The translations under genes were made by a program, and so were the position numbers. Source: Vreelandella zhaodongensis (lineage in GTDB: Bacteria > Pseudomonadota > Gammaproteobacteria > Pseudomonadales > Halomonadaceae). Taken from it: a DNA stretch of 64,000 bases. Below the pieces are notes generated by a model. The model was not told where the DNA came from, searched no databases, and saw only the letters and a program-made list of their open reading frames with translations. Positions 1 to 7,752 of this stretch are shown here, piece by piece. Each line of letters starts with the position of its first letter. The stretch's first letter is position 1. The DNA is taken from positions 124,001 through 188,000 of the forward strand of contig NZ_JACCDD010000002.1 in NCBI RefSeq assembly GCF_013415115.1, in the 5' to 3' direction.

Positions 1-667
1 TCACCAATATCCTAGTGGCGTTACCATGCCAATACCCCGCCGACTAGCATTGTTAGAGTATGCTTCTCATGCTGGCAGTTGGATCATCGAAGATGATTAC
101 GACAGTGAGTTTCGTTACGACACGCCGCCTACTCCCTCTCTACAAGGCCTCGCCGAACAGGCATCGGTGATTTATGTGGGCACCTTCAGTAAAGTGCTCT
201 ACCCCGGCTTACGCTTAGGCTATTTGGTATTGCCTGACATGCTTGCCGAAGATTTTATGCGCGCCCATGCGCGACTGCACCGCGAAGGCAACTATCCCAT
301 ACAATCTGCACTTGCTGAACTTATTGCCAACGGCCACTTTACTCGTCATATCGCTCGCATGCGGGCCGCTTATCGCCAACGCCAAGCCTGCCTGCGTACT
401 GCATTAGCGCCTGCGGTAGCCGCAGGGCTTCGGCTTTCTGACGGTCATGCAGGCATGCACCTACTGGCTGAGCTCGATAATTTCGAAAAAGAAGAGATAC
501 TCGTGAGACGTGCTCATGAAGCGGGTATTACGCTTTCTCCTCTTTCCCGCTATTACCTTGGTGAGAATAAGCGCCCTGGTTTAGTTCTCGGCTATGCAGG
601 TTCAACGGAGAGCGAACTAATAAAAGCAGGAGCGTGGCTTAGCCACACATGGTTAAGCTTATGCTAA
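1..667 (+). CDS. MocR/PdxR-type GntR regulator, C-terminal part (5' cut by window edge)
   Basis: The reading frame is open from base 2 (HQYPSGVT precedes the first in-frame ATG at 26), so the gene starts outside the window. What remains is the PLP-dependent aminotransferase-like effector domain of a MocR regulator. EDDYDSEFRY carries the aspartate that contacts the PLP pyridine nitrogen. GTFSKVLYPGLRLGY holds the PLP-binding lysine. The N-terminal winged-helix GntR domain is missing only because of the window edge. In this family the domain senses PLP or an amine/amino acid and controls a neighbouring gene. The target cannot be told from here. It ends 24 bp before tag and could be read through into it. 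Confidence 0.88.
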   Translation, partial: HQYPSGVTMPIPRRLALLEYASHAGSWIIEDDYDSEFRYDTPPTPSLQGLAEQASVIYVGTFSKVLYPGLRLGYLVLPDMLAEDFMRAHARLHREGNYPIQSALAELIANGHFTRHIARMRAAYRQRQACLRTALAPAVAAGLRLSDGHAGMHLLAELDNFEKEEILVRRAHEAGITLSPLSRYYLGENKRPGLVLGYAGSTESELIKAGAWLSHTWLSLC

Positions 668-691
668 GGAATACACGTTAAGGAGCTCACA

Positions 692-1291
692 ATGCCCGAC
701 TTTATAGCCCCTGATGGACACCCACGCTGCCAGTGGTGTGGCGGTGCCCCCGAATTTCTGCCCTATCATGATAACGAGTGGGGTTTTCCGGTAGCTGACG
801 ACCAGCGGCTATTTGAGAAACTCTGTCTGGAAAGTTTTCAGTCAGGCTTGAGCTGGCGCACTATTCTCAACAAGCGCGAGAACTTCCGTATCGCCTTTCA
901 TCACTTCGACTTCCATCAGATAGCCCGCTTTGGCGAAGAGGATGTGCAGCGCTTGCTGCAGGACGCAGGCATTATTCGCCATCGTGGCAAAATCGAGGCG
1001 GTGATTAATAATGCTCAGCGGGCACAGGAAATGGTCGACCAGGAAGGCACGCTAGCTGCGTTCTTTTGGCGCTATGAACCTACCGAATTAGCACCACCAC
1101 AATCCCAAACCACCTCGCCTGAATCCATCGCACTTGCTAAAGATTTGAAAAAGCGCGGCTGGAAATTCGTTGGACCTACCACTGCGTTTGCGTTTATGCA
1201 GGCCATGGGGCTACTCAATGATCACGCGCTAACGTGCATCACTCGAGAACGGGTGGAACAAGCGTGGCAGCAATTTCAGCGACCTGTGTAG
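692..1291 (+). CDS. tag: DNA-3-methyladenine glycosylase I
   Basis: The 199-residue protein has the usual length of Tag, which removes 3-methyladenine from alkylated DNA as the first step of base excision repair. Visible are the N-terminal RCQWCG with zinc-ligand Cys13, YHDNEWG with His26, and the C-terminal NDHALTC with the His and Cys that complete the zinc site. SGLSW and KRENFR, followed by DAGIIRHRGKIEA, are the family core. A clear ribosome site (AAGGAG) lies before the ATG at 692. It follows the MocR-like gene by 24 bp and is followed by the phosphatidylcholine synthase gene on the same strand. Confidence 0.95.
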   Translation: MPDFIAPDGHPRCQWCGGAPEFLPYHDNEWGFPVADDQRLFEKLCLESFQSGLSWRTILNKRENFRIAFHHFDFHQIARFGEEDVQRLLQDAGIIRHRGKIEAVINNAQRAQEMVDQEGTLAAFFWRYEPTELAPPQSQTTSPESIALAKDLKKRGWKFVGPTTAFAFMQAMGLLNDHALTCITRERVEQAWQQFQRPV

Positions 1292-1452
1292 CAACAGGGG
1301 CACAAGACACTATACTTTTAGCACGAACGCGCCATGTCCAGATGGCCGGTCTGCGTATTCGATGGGTGCCCACTTGTAGTAGGGTATGCTTTTTCACACA
1401 CTCATCTATACATCAAACAGCCAGGGGACAACACGTTCCCAATGGGGTTAAC

Positions 1453-2175
1453 GTGGTTCAATCGCTCTCTTCGCACACAGAATCCCGCGCTTCGCTATAC
1501 AAAGCATGGAGCGTGCATGTCTTTACGGCCAGTGGCGTACTGCTCGGCACGATGGCGCTGCTCTCACTGATCGACAACAATCCAGTTGCCTGCCTTCTCT
1601 GGCTGGGCGCCGCGATGATGATCGATGGGGTCGACGGCACCTTAGCACGCAAATATGAAGTAAAAACGATACTGCCTCACTTCGATGGCTCGACGCTCGA
1701 CATGGTCATCGATTACCTTACTTGGGCGTTTATTCCTGCCCTTTTCATCTACTACTTTATTGACTTGCCGTCTAATTTTTCACTGCTTGCCGTGTTCATT
1801 ATCCTGCTGTCATCGATGTTCTGCTTCTGCAACACCAATATGAAAAGCCAGGATAATTACTTTGTTGGCTTTCCTGCTGCCTGGAACATTGCTGCGGCCT
1901 ATTTTTATATTCTCGATTTACCGCCCTTCATCACCTTTGCGTCTATCGTTTTTCTGGCCATTCTTACCGTGACTAAGATGAAGTTCCTCCACCCGTTTCG
2001 TGTGCGCCAGTTCATGCCGCTCAATATCGCCATCACGCTGGTGTGGTGCGCCTGTACAACGTCACTGGTGCTCACCAGCCCCGAGCACGCCGCTTGGGCA
2101 CTATGGGGGTGGGGCATTGCATCCGTTTACTTTATGGGTATGTGCGTATGGCGTACCGCTCAGGAAGCGTTTTAA
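1453..2175 (+). CDS. pcs: Phosphatidylcholine synthase (CDP-alcohol phosphatidyltransferase)
   Basis: Integral membrane enzyme that joins choline to CDP-diacylglycerol to make phosphatidylcholine in one step. The CDP-alcohol transferase motif DGTLAR, then 12 residues, G, three residues, D, three residues, D is present. The 12-residue spacer is the form known for bacterial Pcs; other family members have 8. About seven hydrophobic segments follow. The frame is open from 1234 inside tag, but a GTG at 1453 behind ATGGGG gives 240 residues, the normal Pcs length, with the protein beginning just before KAWSVHVFTASG. An ATG at 1342 is the alternative. The gene converges on the next regulator. Confidence 0.85.
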   Translation: MVQSLSSHTESRASLYKAWSVHVFTASGVLLGTMALLSLIDNNPVACLLWLGAAMMIDGVDGTLARKYEVKTILPHFDGSTLDMVIDYLTWAFIPALFIYYFIDLPSNFSLLAVFIILLSSMFCFCNTNMKSQDNYFVGFPAAWNIAAAYFYILDLPPFITFASIVFLAILTVTKMKFLHPFRVRQFMPLNIAITLVWCACTTSLVLTSPEHAAWALWGWGIASVYFMGMCVWRTAQEAF

Positions 2176-2196
2176 TTCGTCGATAGCAAACAGTAC

Positions 2197-3642
2197 TCAC
2201 TTTAGCGCTACTTCATCAGGCTTCTGCGCTTCTTCCACCATCTCGGCGGCAAGCTCTCCCACAGTGCGCACAGCATCTTCAATGGCCGGTGTTAGCGTAA
2301 ATGCGTAGTTAAGTCGCAAACACTGGCGAAACTTTCCCGAGGCTGAAAATAGCGAGCCAGGTGCTACATGGATGGCGCGCTGGGCCAAGCGTTCATTAAG
2401 GCAAACGCAGTCCACTGCTGCGGGTAGCTCTACCCATAGCAAAAAACTGCCTTGCGGATAGCTGATGCCCGAGCCTTTTGGGAAATAGCGCTGCACCCAA
2501 CTGATCATGATGTCCCGCTGGCACTGATACTGGCGGGTCGCATAGCGAAGATGGCGCTCGTAGTGCCCTTTGGCAACGAACTCCGCCACCGCCAGCTGCG
2601 GTAATGTGGCCGAAGCACCGGTAGAGACATACTTCATATGCAGCGCCTTGTCCCGATAACACCCTGGCGCCAGCCAGCCAACCCGCAGCCCAGGCCCCAC
2701 CGTTTTGGAAAATCCGCTGCACAACAGCACCCGCCCATCATCATCAAAGGACTTAACTGTACGTGGCCTTGGCTGGGTATAGGCAAGATCACCGTAGATA
2801 TCATCTTCAATAATGGCCACGTCGAAGCGCTGGGCGAGTTGAAACAGCGCCTGTTTGCGCGCCTCGCTCATGGTGTAGCCCAGCGGATTGTTATACGTCG
2901 GGGTGACCTGTATAGCACGGATTGGCCACTGCTCCAGCGCCATTTCCAACGCTTCCAAACTGATACCCGTTTGCGGATCAGTGGGAATTTCCAACGCTTT
3001 TAGGCCGTTGGCTTTCAGGATCTGCATGGTGCCGTAAAAGCTGGGCGAGTCTACGGCCACCACGTCGCCAGGCTGAGTAAGAGTGCGCAGCGCTATCGAT
3101 AATGCTTCCTGACAACCGGTTGTGATCATGATGTCGTCTGGGTGCAGTAAACAACCGGACGCAATGGCCAACCGTGCTACCTGCTGACGTAGCTCGGAGC
3201 TACCACCTAGCTTGTCGTAGTTGAAACCATTCAGATCATTCTTTCGATGCAGCCCTGCCAATATTTTCGACAGCGGTTTCAGCGTTTCATAGGCTAGGTT
3301 CGGCACACCACGCCCGAGCAGCAGCCGACTATCGTCACGCTGTGTGGCGACCAGCTCTAATACCTGCTCCCACTGGGATACATCTAGTGGGCACTGCGCA
3401 GGACGAGAGACAGAAGGCAGCACCGAAGGCACCCGGCTTGGAAGTACGAAGTAGCCCGATTTCGGCCGTGACTCGATCATCGCTACGTCCATCAGTTGCC
3501 GGTAGGCCTCCTGAGCGGTCGAGATACTGACATCCAGCTCCTGACATACCGCTCGAATAGAAGGCAAGCGATCACCCACGCGATAAATACCGTGCTCAAT
3601 TCGCTCCCGCAAAATGCCAGCAACCTCCTCATAGCGAGTCAT
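2197..3642 (-). CDS. MocR-family regulator, YdcR-like
   Basis: The 481-residue protein has a GntR winged helix at about residues 1-75 (GDRLPSIRAVCQELDVS) joined to a fold-type I aminotransferase-like domain. YNNPLGYTMS, IIEDDIYGDL and GFSKTVGPGLRVGW (PLP lysine) are visible in the second domain. The short linker and N-terminal sequence resemble E. coli YdcR. It is divergent from a DUF1127 gene and phzF. Repeated ATACAGA boxes fill the space between, which suggests that it controls that pair and itself. The ligand is unknown. A ribosome site (CAGGAGG) stands before the ATG. Confidence 0.9.
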   Translation of the reverse strand: MTRYEEVAGILRERIEHGIYRVGDRLPSIRAVCQELDVSISTAQEAYRQLMDVAMIESRPKSGYFVLPSRVPSVLPSVSRPAQCPLDVSQWEQVLELVATQRDDSRLLLGRGVPNLAYETLKPLSKILAGLHRKNDLNGFNYDKLGGSSELRQQVARLAIASGCLLHPDDIMITTGCQEALSIALRTLTQPGDVVAVDSPSFYGTMQILKANGLKALEIPTDPQTGISLEALEMALEQWPIRAIQVTPTYNNPLGYTMSEARKQALFQLAQRFDVAIIEDDIYGDLAYTQPRPRTVKSFDDDGRVLLCSGFSKTVGPGLRVGWLAPGCYRDKALHMKYVSTGASATLPQLAVAEFVAKGHYERHLRYATRQYQCQRDIMISWVQRYFPKGSGISYPQGSFLLWVELPAAVDCVCLNERLAQRAIHVAPGSLFSASGKFRQCLRLNYAFTLTPAIEDAVRTVGELAAEMVEEAQKPDEVALK

Positions 3643-3702
3643 GCTTCTGCCTCCTGTTTATTTAAAAACAGCTCCAGTACAGTTTTAAATATAAGCTTCC
3701 AA

Positions 3703-3791
3703 GCAATACAGATCCCTGCATTAGCCAGCATACAGAGGTATAACATACACCATCTGTATCTTAAAAATAGAAAACTCTATATCTGTATTGC
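3703..3791. promoter_or_regulatory. Four ATACAGA boxes, probable MocR operator
   Basis: Between the YdcR-like regulator and the DUF1127 gene, ATACAGA-type boxes occur four times: forward at 3706-3713 and 3730-3737, and reversed (ATCTGTAT) at 3752-3759 and 3781-3788. The outer pair extends to an 11-bp inverted repeat, GCAATACAGAT at 3703-3713 and ATCTGTATTGC at 3781-3791. Multiple repeated boxes are typical of MocR regulators, which bind as domain-swapped dimers. The assignment to the adjacent regulator is inferred from position. Confidence 0.6.
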
Positions 3792-3844
3792 TTTGGCACG
3801 GCTGCGTAATCTGGTTGAGCACATCGTCATTAAGGAGAACCGTT

Positions 3845-4045
3845 ATGCCACGCTTCAGTCTCGCCCAGATTCGCTGTCAGTTACGTCAATATCATCAGCG
3901 CCGCCGCAGCCGTTGCCAGTTGCTAACCCTCGATGACCGACTGTTAGAGGATATCGGTATCACCCGTGCCCAGGCGTGCAAAGAGGGGCATAAACCGTTT
4001 TGGCGGCACGCATCATTCAAAAGGGGGCCCCATGAAAGCCACTGA
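3845..4045 (+). CDS. DUF1127 (YjiS-like) small protein
   Basis: A 66-residue basic protein starting at an ATG behind TAAGGAG. It has an arginine-rich first half (RQYHQRRRSR) and the DUF1127 signature LLTLDDRLLEDIGITRAQA in the middle. Proteins of this family are small; a few alphaproteobacterial members have been linked to RNA metabolism or phosphate/stress responses, but no function is assigned here. An upstream ATG at 3788 would lengthen it, but has no ribosome site and lies in the operator region. The gene overlaps the following phzF-like gene by 14 bp, so the two are probably co-translated. Confidence 0.85.
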   Translation: MPRFSLAQIRCQLRQYHQRRRSRCQLLTLDDRLLEDIGITRAQACKEGHKPFWRHASFKRGPHESH

Positions 4046-4904
4046 GCACTATTTGCTAGATGTGTTTACCGATAAGCCATTTTCAGGCAATCAGCTGGCA
4101 GTATTTTTGAATGCCGATGAGCTGGAAACCAGTACCATGCAGGCAATTGCCAATGAACTTAACCTAGCTGAAACGGTGTTTTTAGGCGCGGCGACGAAGG
4201 CGAATCACTACCCCATGCGAATTTTCACGCCAACCCAAGAGCTACCGTTTGCTGGCCACCCCACGGTAGGCACTGCGCATTTACTAGCGGGGCTGCACCT
4301 AGTGAACCCTGAGCAGACCTTGGTACTTCAGCCGCCCATCGGTGAGCTACACGTCCGTTACATAGATGGAAAAGCTACGTTTACCACTGCCATGCCCGCT
4401 AGCGTCACGGGCAGCACTATTGATCGCCTCACTGCCGTTGAGCTGTTGGGACTAGATATCCACCAGGTTATTGCTGATCCCGTGATGGCCTCTTGCGGCC
4501 TACCTTTTCATCTCATTGAGCTAGCCGACCTAGCAGCCCTTGAGCACATACAAATCGCCGGAGCAGTATGGGCGGATGCCGTTACTACCAGCGGCACTGA
4601 GCAGATATACCTTTATGTGGTGGAACAACGAGACAGCGAAGAGACGATTGTACGGAGCCGTATGTTCTCCATGCACGCCAGCCTTTGCGAAGACCCAGCC
4701 ACAGGCAGTGCTGCGGCGGCTCTGACCGGTTTCCTGGCCTCTACCCAACCAACCACCTTACGCTGGAAAATCCATCAGGGTGTTGAAATGGGGCGACCCA
4801 GCGTTATCCACACCGCCGCCAATGGCAATATAGAGCCAGGGCTTGTCCAAGTCGGCGGTGATGCAACGATAGTAGGCAGAGGAGAGTTTTACCTAGAGCA
4901 GTAA
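4032..4904 (+). CDS. PhzF-family isomerase/epimerase
   Basis: The 290-residue protein has the two-lobed diaminopimelate-epimerase-like PhzF fold. DVFTDKPFSGNQLAVF opens the protein, LNLAETVFL carries the conserved glutamate used as the acid/base, PFAGHPTVGTAHLL follows, and DPATGSAAAALTGFL closes the second lobe. The chosen start lies behind AAGGGGG at 4021 and overlaps the DUF1127 gene. Apart from phenazine enzymes, most members have no known substrate, and there is no phenazine cluster here, so only the family can be named. It lies in a unit probably governed by the divergent MocR regulator. Confidence 0.88.
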   Translation: MKATEHYLLDVFTDKPFSGNQLAVFLNADELETSTMQAIANELNLAETVFLGAATKANHYPMRIFTPTQELPFAGHPTVGTAHLLAGLHLVNPEQTLVLQPPIGELHVRYIDGKATFTTAMPASVTGSTIDRLTAVELLGLDIHQVIADPVMASCGLPFHLIELADLAALEHIQIAGAVWADAVTTSGTEQIYLYVVEQRDSEETIVRSRMFSMHASLCEDPATGSAAAALTGFLASTQPTTLRWKIHQGVEMGRPSVIHTAANGNIEPGLVQVGGDATIVGRGEFYLEQ

Positions 4905-4924
4905 ACCAGCAGACTGACAAAATA

Positions 4925-4952
4925 AGAGTGCCCACAGTATCGCAGGCACTCT
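4925..4952. terminator. Hairpin between convergent phzF-like and hsp20 genes
   Basis: AGAGTGCC at 4925-4932 pairs perfectly with GGCACTCT at 4945-4952 around a 12-base loop, followed by ACTTTT. It sits between two convergent stop codons and could end transcription in both directions. Confidence 0.6.
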
Positions 4953-4966
4953 ACTTTTGGCGTTGC

Positions 4967-5365
4967 TTATGCCACCTGGACTTCGATACGCCGCGTGCGG
5001 TGGTTATCTTTCTTGGGCAGCGTTAGTGTCAGTACACCATTAACGATAGTGGCGGTAATGGCATCACTATTCACTTCATGACTGAGATTGAAGCGTCGCG
5101 CGAAGCGCTTACCACGTATCTCTGCGTGAAGTGCACTCAAACCCTCAGGCATATCCAACGCTATCTCACCTTCCAAGCTCAGCACATTGTTGTCGAGCTC
5201 GACTTTGAGCGTTTCGTGCGTAACGCCCGGCATATCCGCCACCAATTTGAGCGCGCTGGACTCCTCAATAATATCTACCGCCGGTAGCAAGGCGTCCCGC
5301 TCACGCTTTTCCTCGCCACGTTGTTGAAGTGGGGAATGGTTGGATGAACGAACAACGTTATTCAT
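4967..5365 (-). CDS. Hsp20/alpha-crystallin small heat-shock protein
   Basis: The 132-residue protein has an alpha-crystallin domain at about residues 35-125. It shows the core strand pattern VADMPGVTHETLKVEL, NNVLSLEGE and GVLTLTLPKK, and a C-terminal R-IEV segment like the I-x-I/V anchor. Such proteins hold unfolding proteins in solution for refolding by Hsp70/ClpB. A very strong ribosome site (AAGGAGG) precedes the ATG. It follows the second hsp20 gene by 36 bp and is probably transcribed with it from the heat-shock promoter near 5950. Confidence 0.93.
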   Translation of the reverse strand: MNNVVRSSNHSPLQQRGEEKRERDALLPAVDIIEESSALKLVADMPGVTHETLKVELDNNVLSLEGEIALDMPEGLSALHAEIRGKRFARRFNLSHEVNSDAITATIVNGVLTLTLPKKDNHRTRRIEVQVA

Positions 5366-5401
5366 GATTTATTCCTCCTTACCAAGGTTAATAAACATGA
5401 C

Positions 5402-5872
5402 TTATGCTGCCTGAACATCAATACGGCGCGGCTTGAGTTCCTCGCGCTTTGGCAGCACGATCTCAAACACACCATGGGCATGGCGTGCTTCTGCCCGTTC
5501 GGCATCCAATCCGTCGGGGAGCGCAATCGCCCTCACGAACTCACCACTAGTGCGCTCACGACGAAATACCGGGCGCGCGCTTCCATCTTCATTGCTACCC
5601 GTCAAAGATTCGCGTTTGCCACGCAGCGTCAGCACATTGTCTTGGACATCAATGATCAGGTCCGAAGGTGTCAGCCCTGCTGCAAACACATAAACTCGCA
5701 CAGCATCGTCGCTGCGTGCCACATTGATCATGGGAAAGCTTCCCCGCGGCACTGCGCGAATATCCATTGCATTACCATCGGGAAAGAAGCTGTCCAGCAG
5801 CTGACTAAACCAGTCAAACTGCCGAGGCGAACCAGTTTCAAAACGCTTGAGATCATCGAACATATCGAACAC
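5402..5872 (-). CDS. Hsp20/alpha-crystallin small heat-shock protein
   Basis: The 156-residue protein has an N-terminal arm of about 45 residues rich in Phe and Asp, then an alpha-crystallin domain (VYVFAAGLTPSDLIIDV, DNVLTLRGKRE, GVFEIVLPKRE) and a C-terminal R-IDV anchor. It is the first gene of a two-gene hsp20 operon. Its partner differs clearly in the N-terminal arm, so they may form mixed or distinct oligomers. AGGAGG precedes the ATG, and a sigma-32-like promoter lies about 70-95 bp upstream. Confidence 0.93.
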   Translation of the reverse strand: MFDMFDDLKRFETGSPRQFDWFSQLLDSFFPDGNAMDIRAVPRGSFPMINVARSDDAVRVYVFAAGLTPSDLIIDVQDNVLTLRGKRESLTGSNEDGSARPVFRRERTSGEFVRAIALPDGLDAERAEARHAHGVFEIVLPKREELKPRRIDVQAA

Positions 5873-5939
5873 CTCCTACGTTAGGCAGGTTGAACAAAGA
5901 GGCTGCCACACCAGAGGCTCAGTGCCTCCGCACTTTTCT

Positions 5940-5967
5940 AAATAGGAGCGTTCCGTCGACTTTCAAG
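5940..5967 (-). promoter_or_regulatory. Sigma-32-like heat-shock promoter for the hsp20 pair
   Basis: On the minus strand CTTGAAA (5967-5961) is followed after 13 bases by TCCTATTT (5947-5940). The first matches the sigma-32 -35 element exactly. The second matches CCCCATNT at all but two fixed positions. Spacing and position upstream of two hsp20 genes fit the known heat-shock promoter layout. Confidence 0.7.
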
Positions 5968-6485
5968 GGTTCGAATAGCACTTTTTTAGCTGTTCAAAAG
6001 CCACTACTTGACCCTCCCCAGAAACACAGCCTTCTCAATATTTATGACTCGCCATTACCTGATCAAGCCGTAGGGAAAAACAGTGCACCACCAAGGTGTA
6101 TCAGCGAGTACCCAGACAGCGGGGTAGCGAACCTGACACCAAAATGCTGAAAAACTAGCTCGACAACCATCCATTGCGAGCACTGATCGATCCACGTCGC
6201 CTACTCGCTCTTAATTCATGTTCTCGAAAACGCTTTGATTTTAAATGTCCGATAGAAGTGATAAGCGAACTGATGACTAGGTATCATGAGAGCACATCTG
6301 CCCTTCAATGAGTGTGTGTTGCAGTCAGAGTTTGCACTCGCCAACTATTAAACAAACTTACCCACCCCAAAATTAACGTTCCTTAATATTGTTTTTTAAA
6401 AACCCATCTTCCACAAACAAAATAACAAGGATAAAGTTAATACTTAAACAAAGAGCAGACTTCGGTTAACTATAGGTAACAATAT
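5968..6485. other. Gene-free region upstream of the fimbrial-like operon
   Basis: About 500 bases without a convincing gene. A frame of 86 codons on the plus strand (5890-6150) overlaps the heat-shock promoter and has no recognisable product. The last 150 bases are AT-rich and presumably hold the promoter of the gene at 6486, but no clear -35/-10 pair stands out. Whether the central part is decayed coding DNA cannot be told by eye. Confidence 0.4.
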
Positions 6486-7091
6486 ATGAAAACCAAATTA
6501 AATAAGATCGCTCTGGCGTCGCTTGTTGCCCTAGGCACTATGCTTCCTATCAATAGCCAAGCTCAGGTGGGTGTAGAAGTTATTATTGGTATGCCTGGGG
6601 TAGCAATTCTTAATTACCATGAAGTGGTTGAAGTTGACATTCCTGCCGCTGCACTGACTGCCTTAATTGGCGGAACCGCCGCAGGTGATGCGATGGCTTT
6701 TGAAGAGGGCCAAGCTAATGCCACTGCAGCTGAAAATGCTGGAGAGCTTGAGGCTGACTTTGCAATTAATGTAACCGAGCCCACCAACATCGACTTTACT
6801 AACATTCCCCTGCTGCTACAGAATGTCTGGTCTGTTCGAGGCATTAATAATGGAGACATGGAAGTCGTCGCAGGCGCTGGTGATCAGCAAACACTTACCA
6901 ATGGTGCTGCCAGCATTGTGACTTCTAACCCTGAAGTACCTCAAGCAGCGTTCGCTGCCCCAGGGATGAATCCTAATAACGCCGTTAGCGGTGACGTTAG
7001 ACTAGCGCTAGACTTGAGCAATGCGACTGCCGTAGGGAATTATGACGGTGGAGGCCAAAGCACTTACACTCTTACGGTCAATCTTCTTTAA
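6486..7091 (+). CDS. Secreted fimbrial-subunit-like protein
   Basis: The 201-residue protein has a clear Sec signal peptide (MKTKLNKIALASLVALGTML, cleavage likely after SQA at about 26). The mature protein is rich in Ala, Asn, Val and Thr, has no cysteine, and ends in TYTLTVNLL, a beta-strand ending of the kind seen in surface and pilin-type beta-sandwich subunits. It is first in a four-gene run with a PapD-like chaperone and an usher-like protein, so a polymerising or displayed subunit is likely. I do not recognise the exact family. The ribosome site is weak (AGG), and the gene may have its own mRNA, with about 90 bp to the next gene. Confidence 0.7.
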   Translation: MKTKLNKIALASLVALGTMLPINSQAQVGVEVIIGMPGVAILNYHEVVEVDIPAAALTALIGGTAAGDAMAFEEGQANATAAENAGELEADFAINVTEPTNIDFTNIPLLLQNVWSVRGINNGDMEVVAGAGDQQTLTNGAASIVTSNPEVPQAAFAAPGMNPNNAVSGDVRLALDLSNATAVGNYDGGGQSTYTLTVNLL

Positions 7092-7179
7092 TTCGCAACT
7101 AAATAACTAAGAGCTTAAGTGAACTGTCAATGCGAATAATGCCCTGGCGTTTTATTTGCTGTAATTGGAGAGTTGCTTA

Positions 7180-7752
7180 ATGAGCAAGCTAAAATCTAGC
7201 CTGCTCATTAAGATGTCAACATTATGTTGTCTGTTAGGTTTTTCTAACTTAGCAACAACAGCTGAACTTAGTTTAATCTCGCATCACACTGGGCAACTTA
7301 GCTCAGTTATTTATTTGGAAGATATTACGCTGCCAGAATTAGTGCAGACACAGCAGACCTTACGTGATGATTTCGTCTCAGCTGCCTCGGCACACGCAAA
7401 AGGAAACGCATATATGGAAGGCAATCAGCTGCGTGTCAATATGCCTCTTCCTGAAATCACCACGCTGACTCTTTATATCGAGCGAGAACTCCCGCTGGTG
7501 TGGCGCTTACACCTTGAACCGCATGAGTATATTCAAGATGTTCGTTTAGAAGCTAGCTGGCACTCGTTGAACACCCTCTCTCGAACTCATGAGATGCCTA
7601 CCCCCGACATTATATTAACTGAACCCTGGCGGGTGAGTACGAGCGAGTCTGGTGAAGTTTGGGAAGGCCATGCTGCTATTCGTCTGCCCACTGATGCATT
7701 ACATCACGCCGCATCCATTTCTGGTGAACTGCGTATCGAGCTAATCCAATGA
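7180..7752 (+). CDS. Secreted protein of fimbrial-like operon, family unknown
   Basis: The 190-residue protein starts at ATG 7180 behind TTGGAGAG; a TTG at 7165 in the same frame is less likely. A signal peptide covers about residues 1-29 (SNLATTAE at the cleavage site). The mature part has alternating short hydrophobic stretches compatible with a beta-sandwich, with no recognisable domain. Its stop overlaps the chaperone start by ATGA, so the two are translationally coupled. It may be a minor or tip subunit or an assembly factor. This is inferred only from position. Confidence 0.65.
   Translation: MSKLKSSLLIKMSTLCCLLGFSNLATTAELSLISHHTGQLSSVIYLEDITLPELVQTQQTLRDDFVSAASAHAKGNAYMEGNQLRVNMPLPEITTLTLYIERELPLVWRLHLEPHEYIQDVRLEASWHSLNTLSRTHEMPTPDIILTEPWRVSTSESGEVWEGHAAIRLPTDALHHAASISGELRIELIQ

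Noticed and set aside
1234-1452. N-terminal 73 codons in frame with pcs, starting inside tag
   Set aside because: The sequence is not membrane-like or Pcs-like and a better GTG start gives the normal family length.
5890-6150. Open frame of 86 codons on the plus strand before the fimbrial-like operon
   Set aside because: It covers the heat-shock promoter region, has no ribosome site and no recognisable product.
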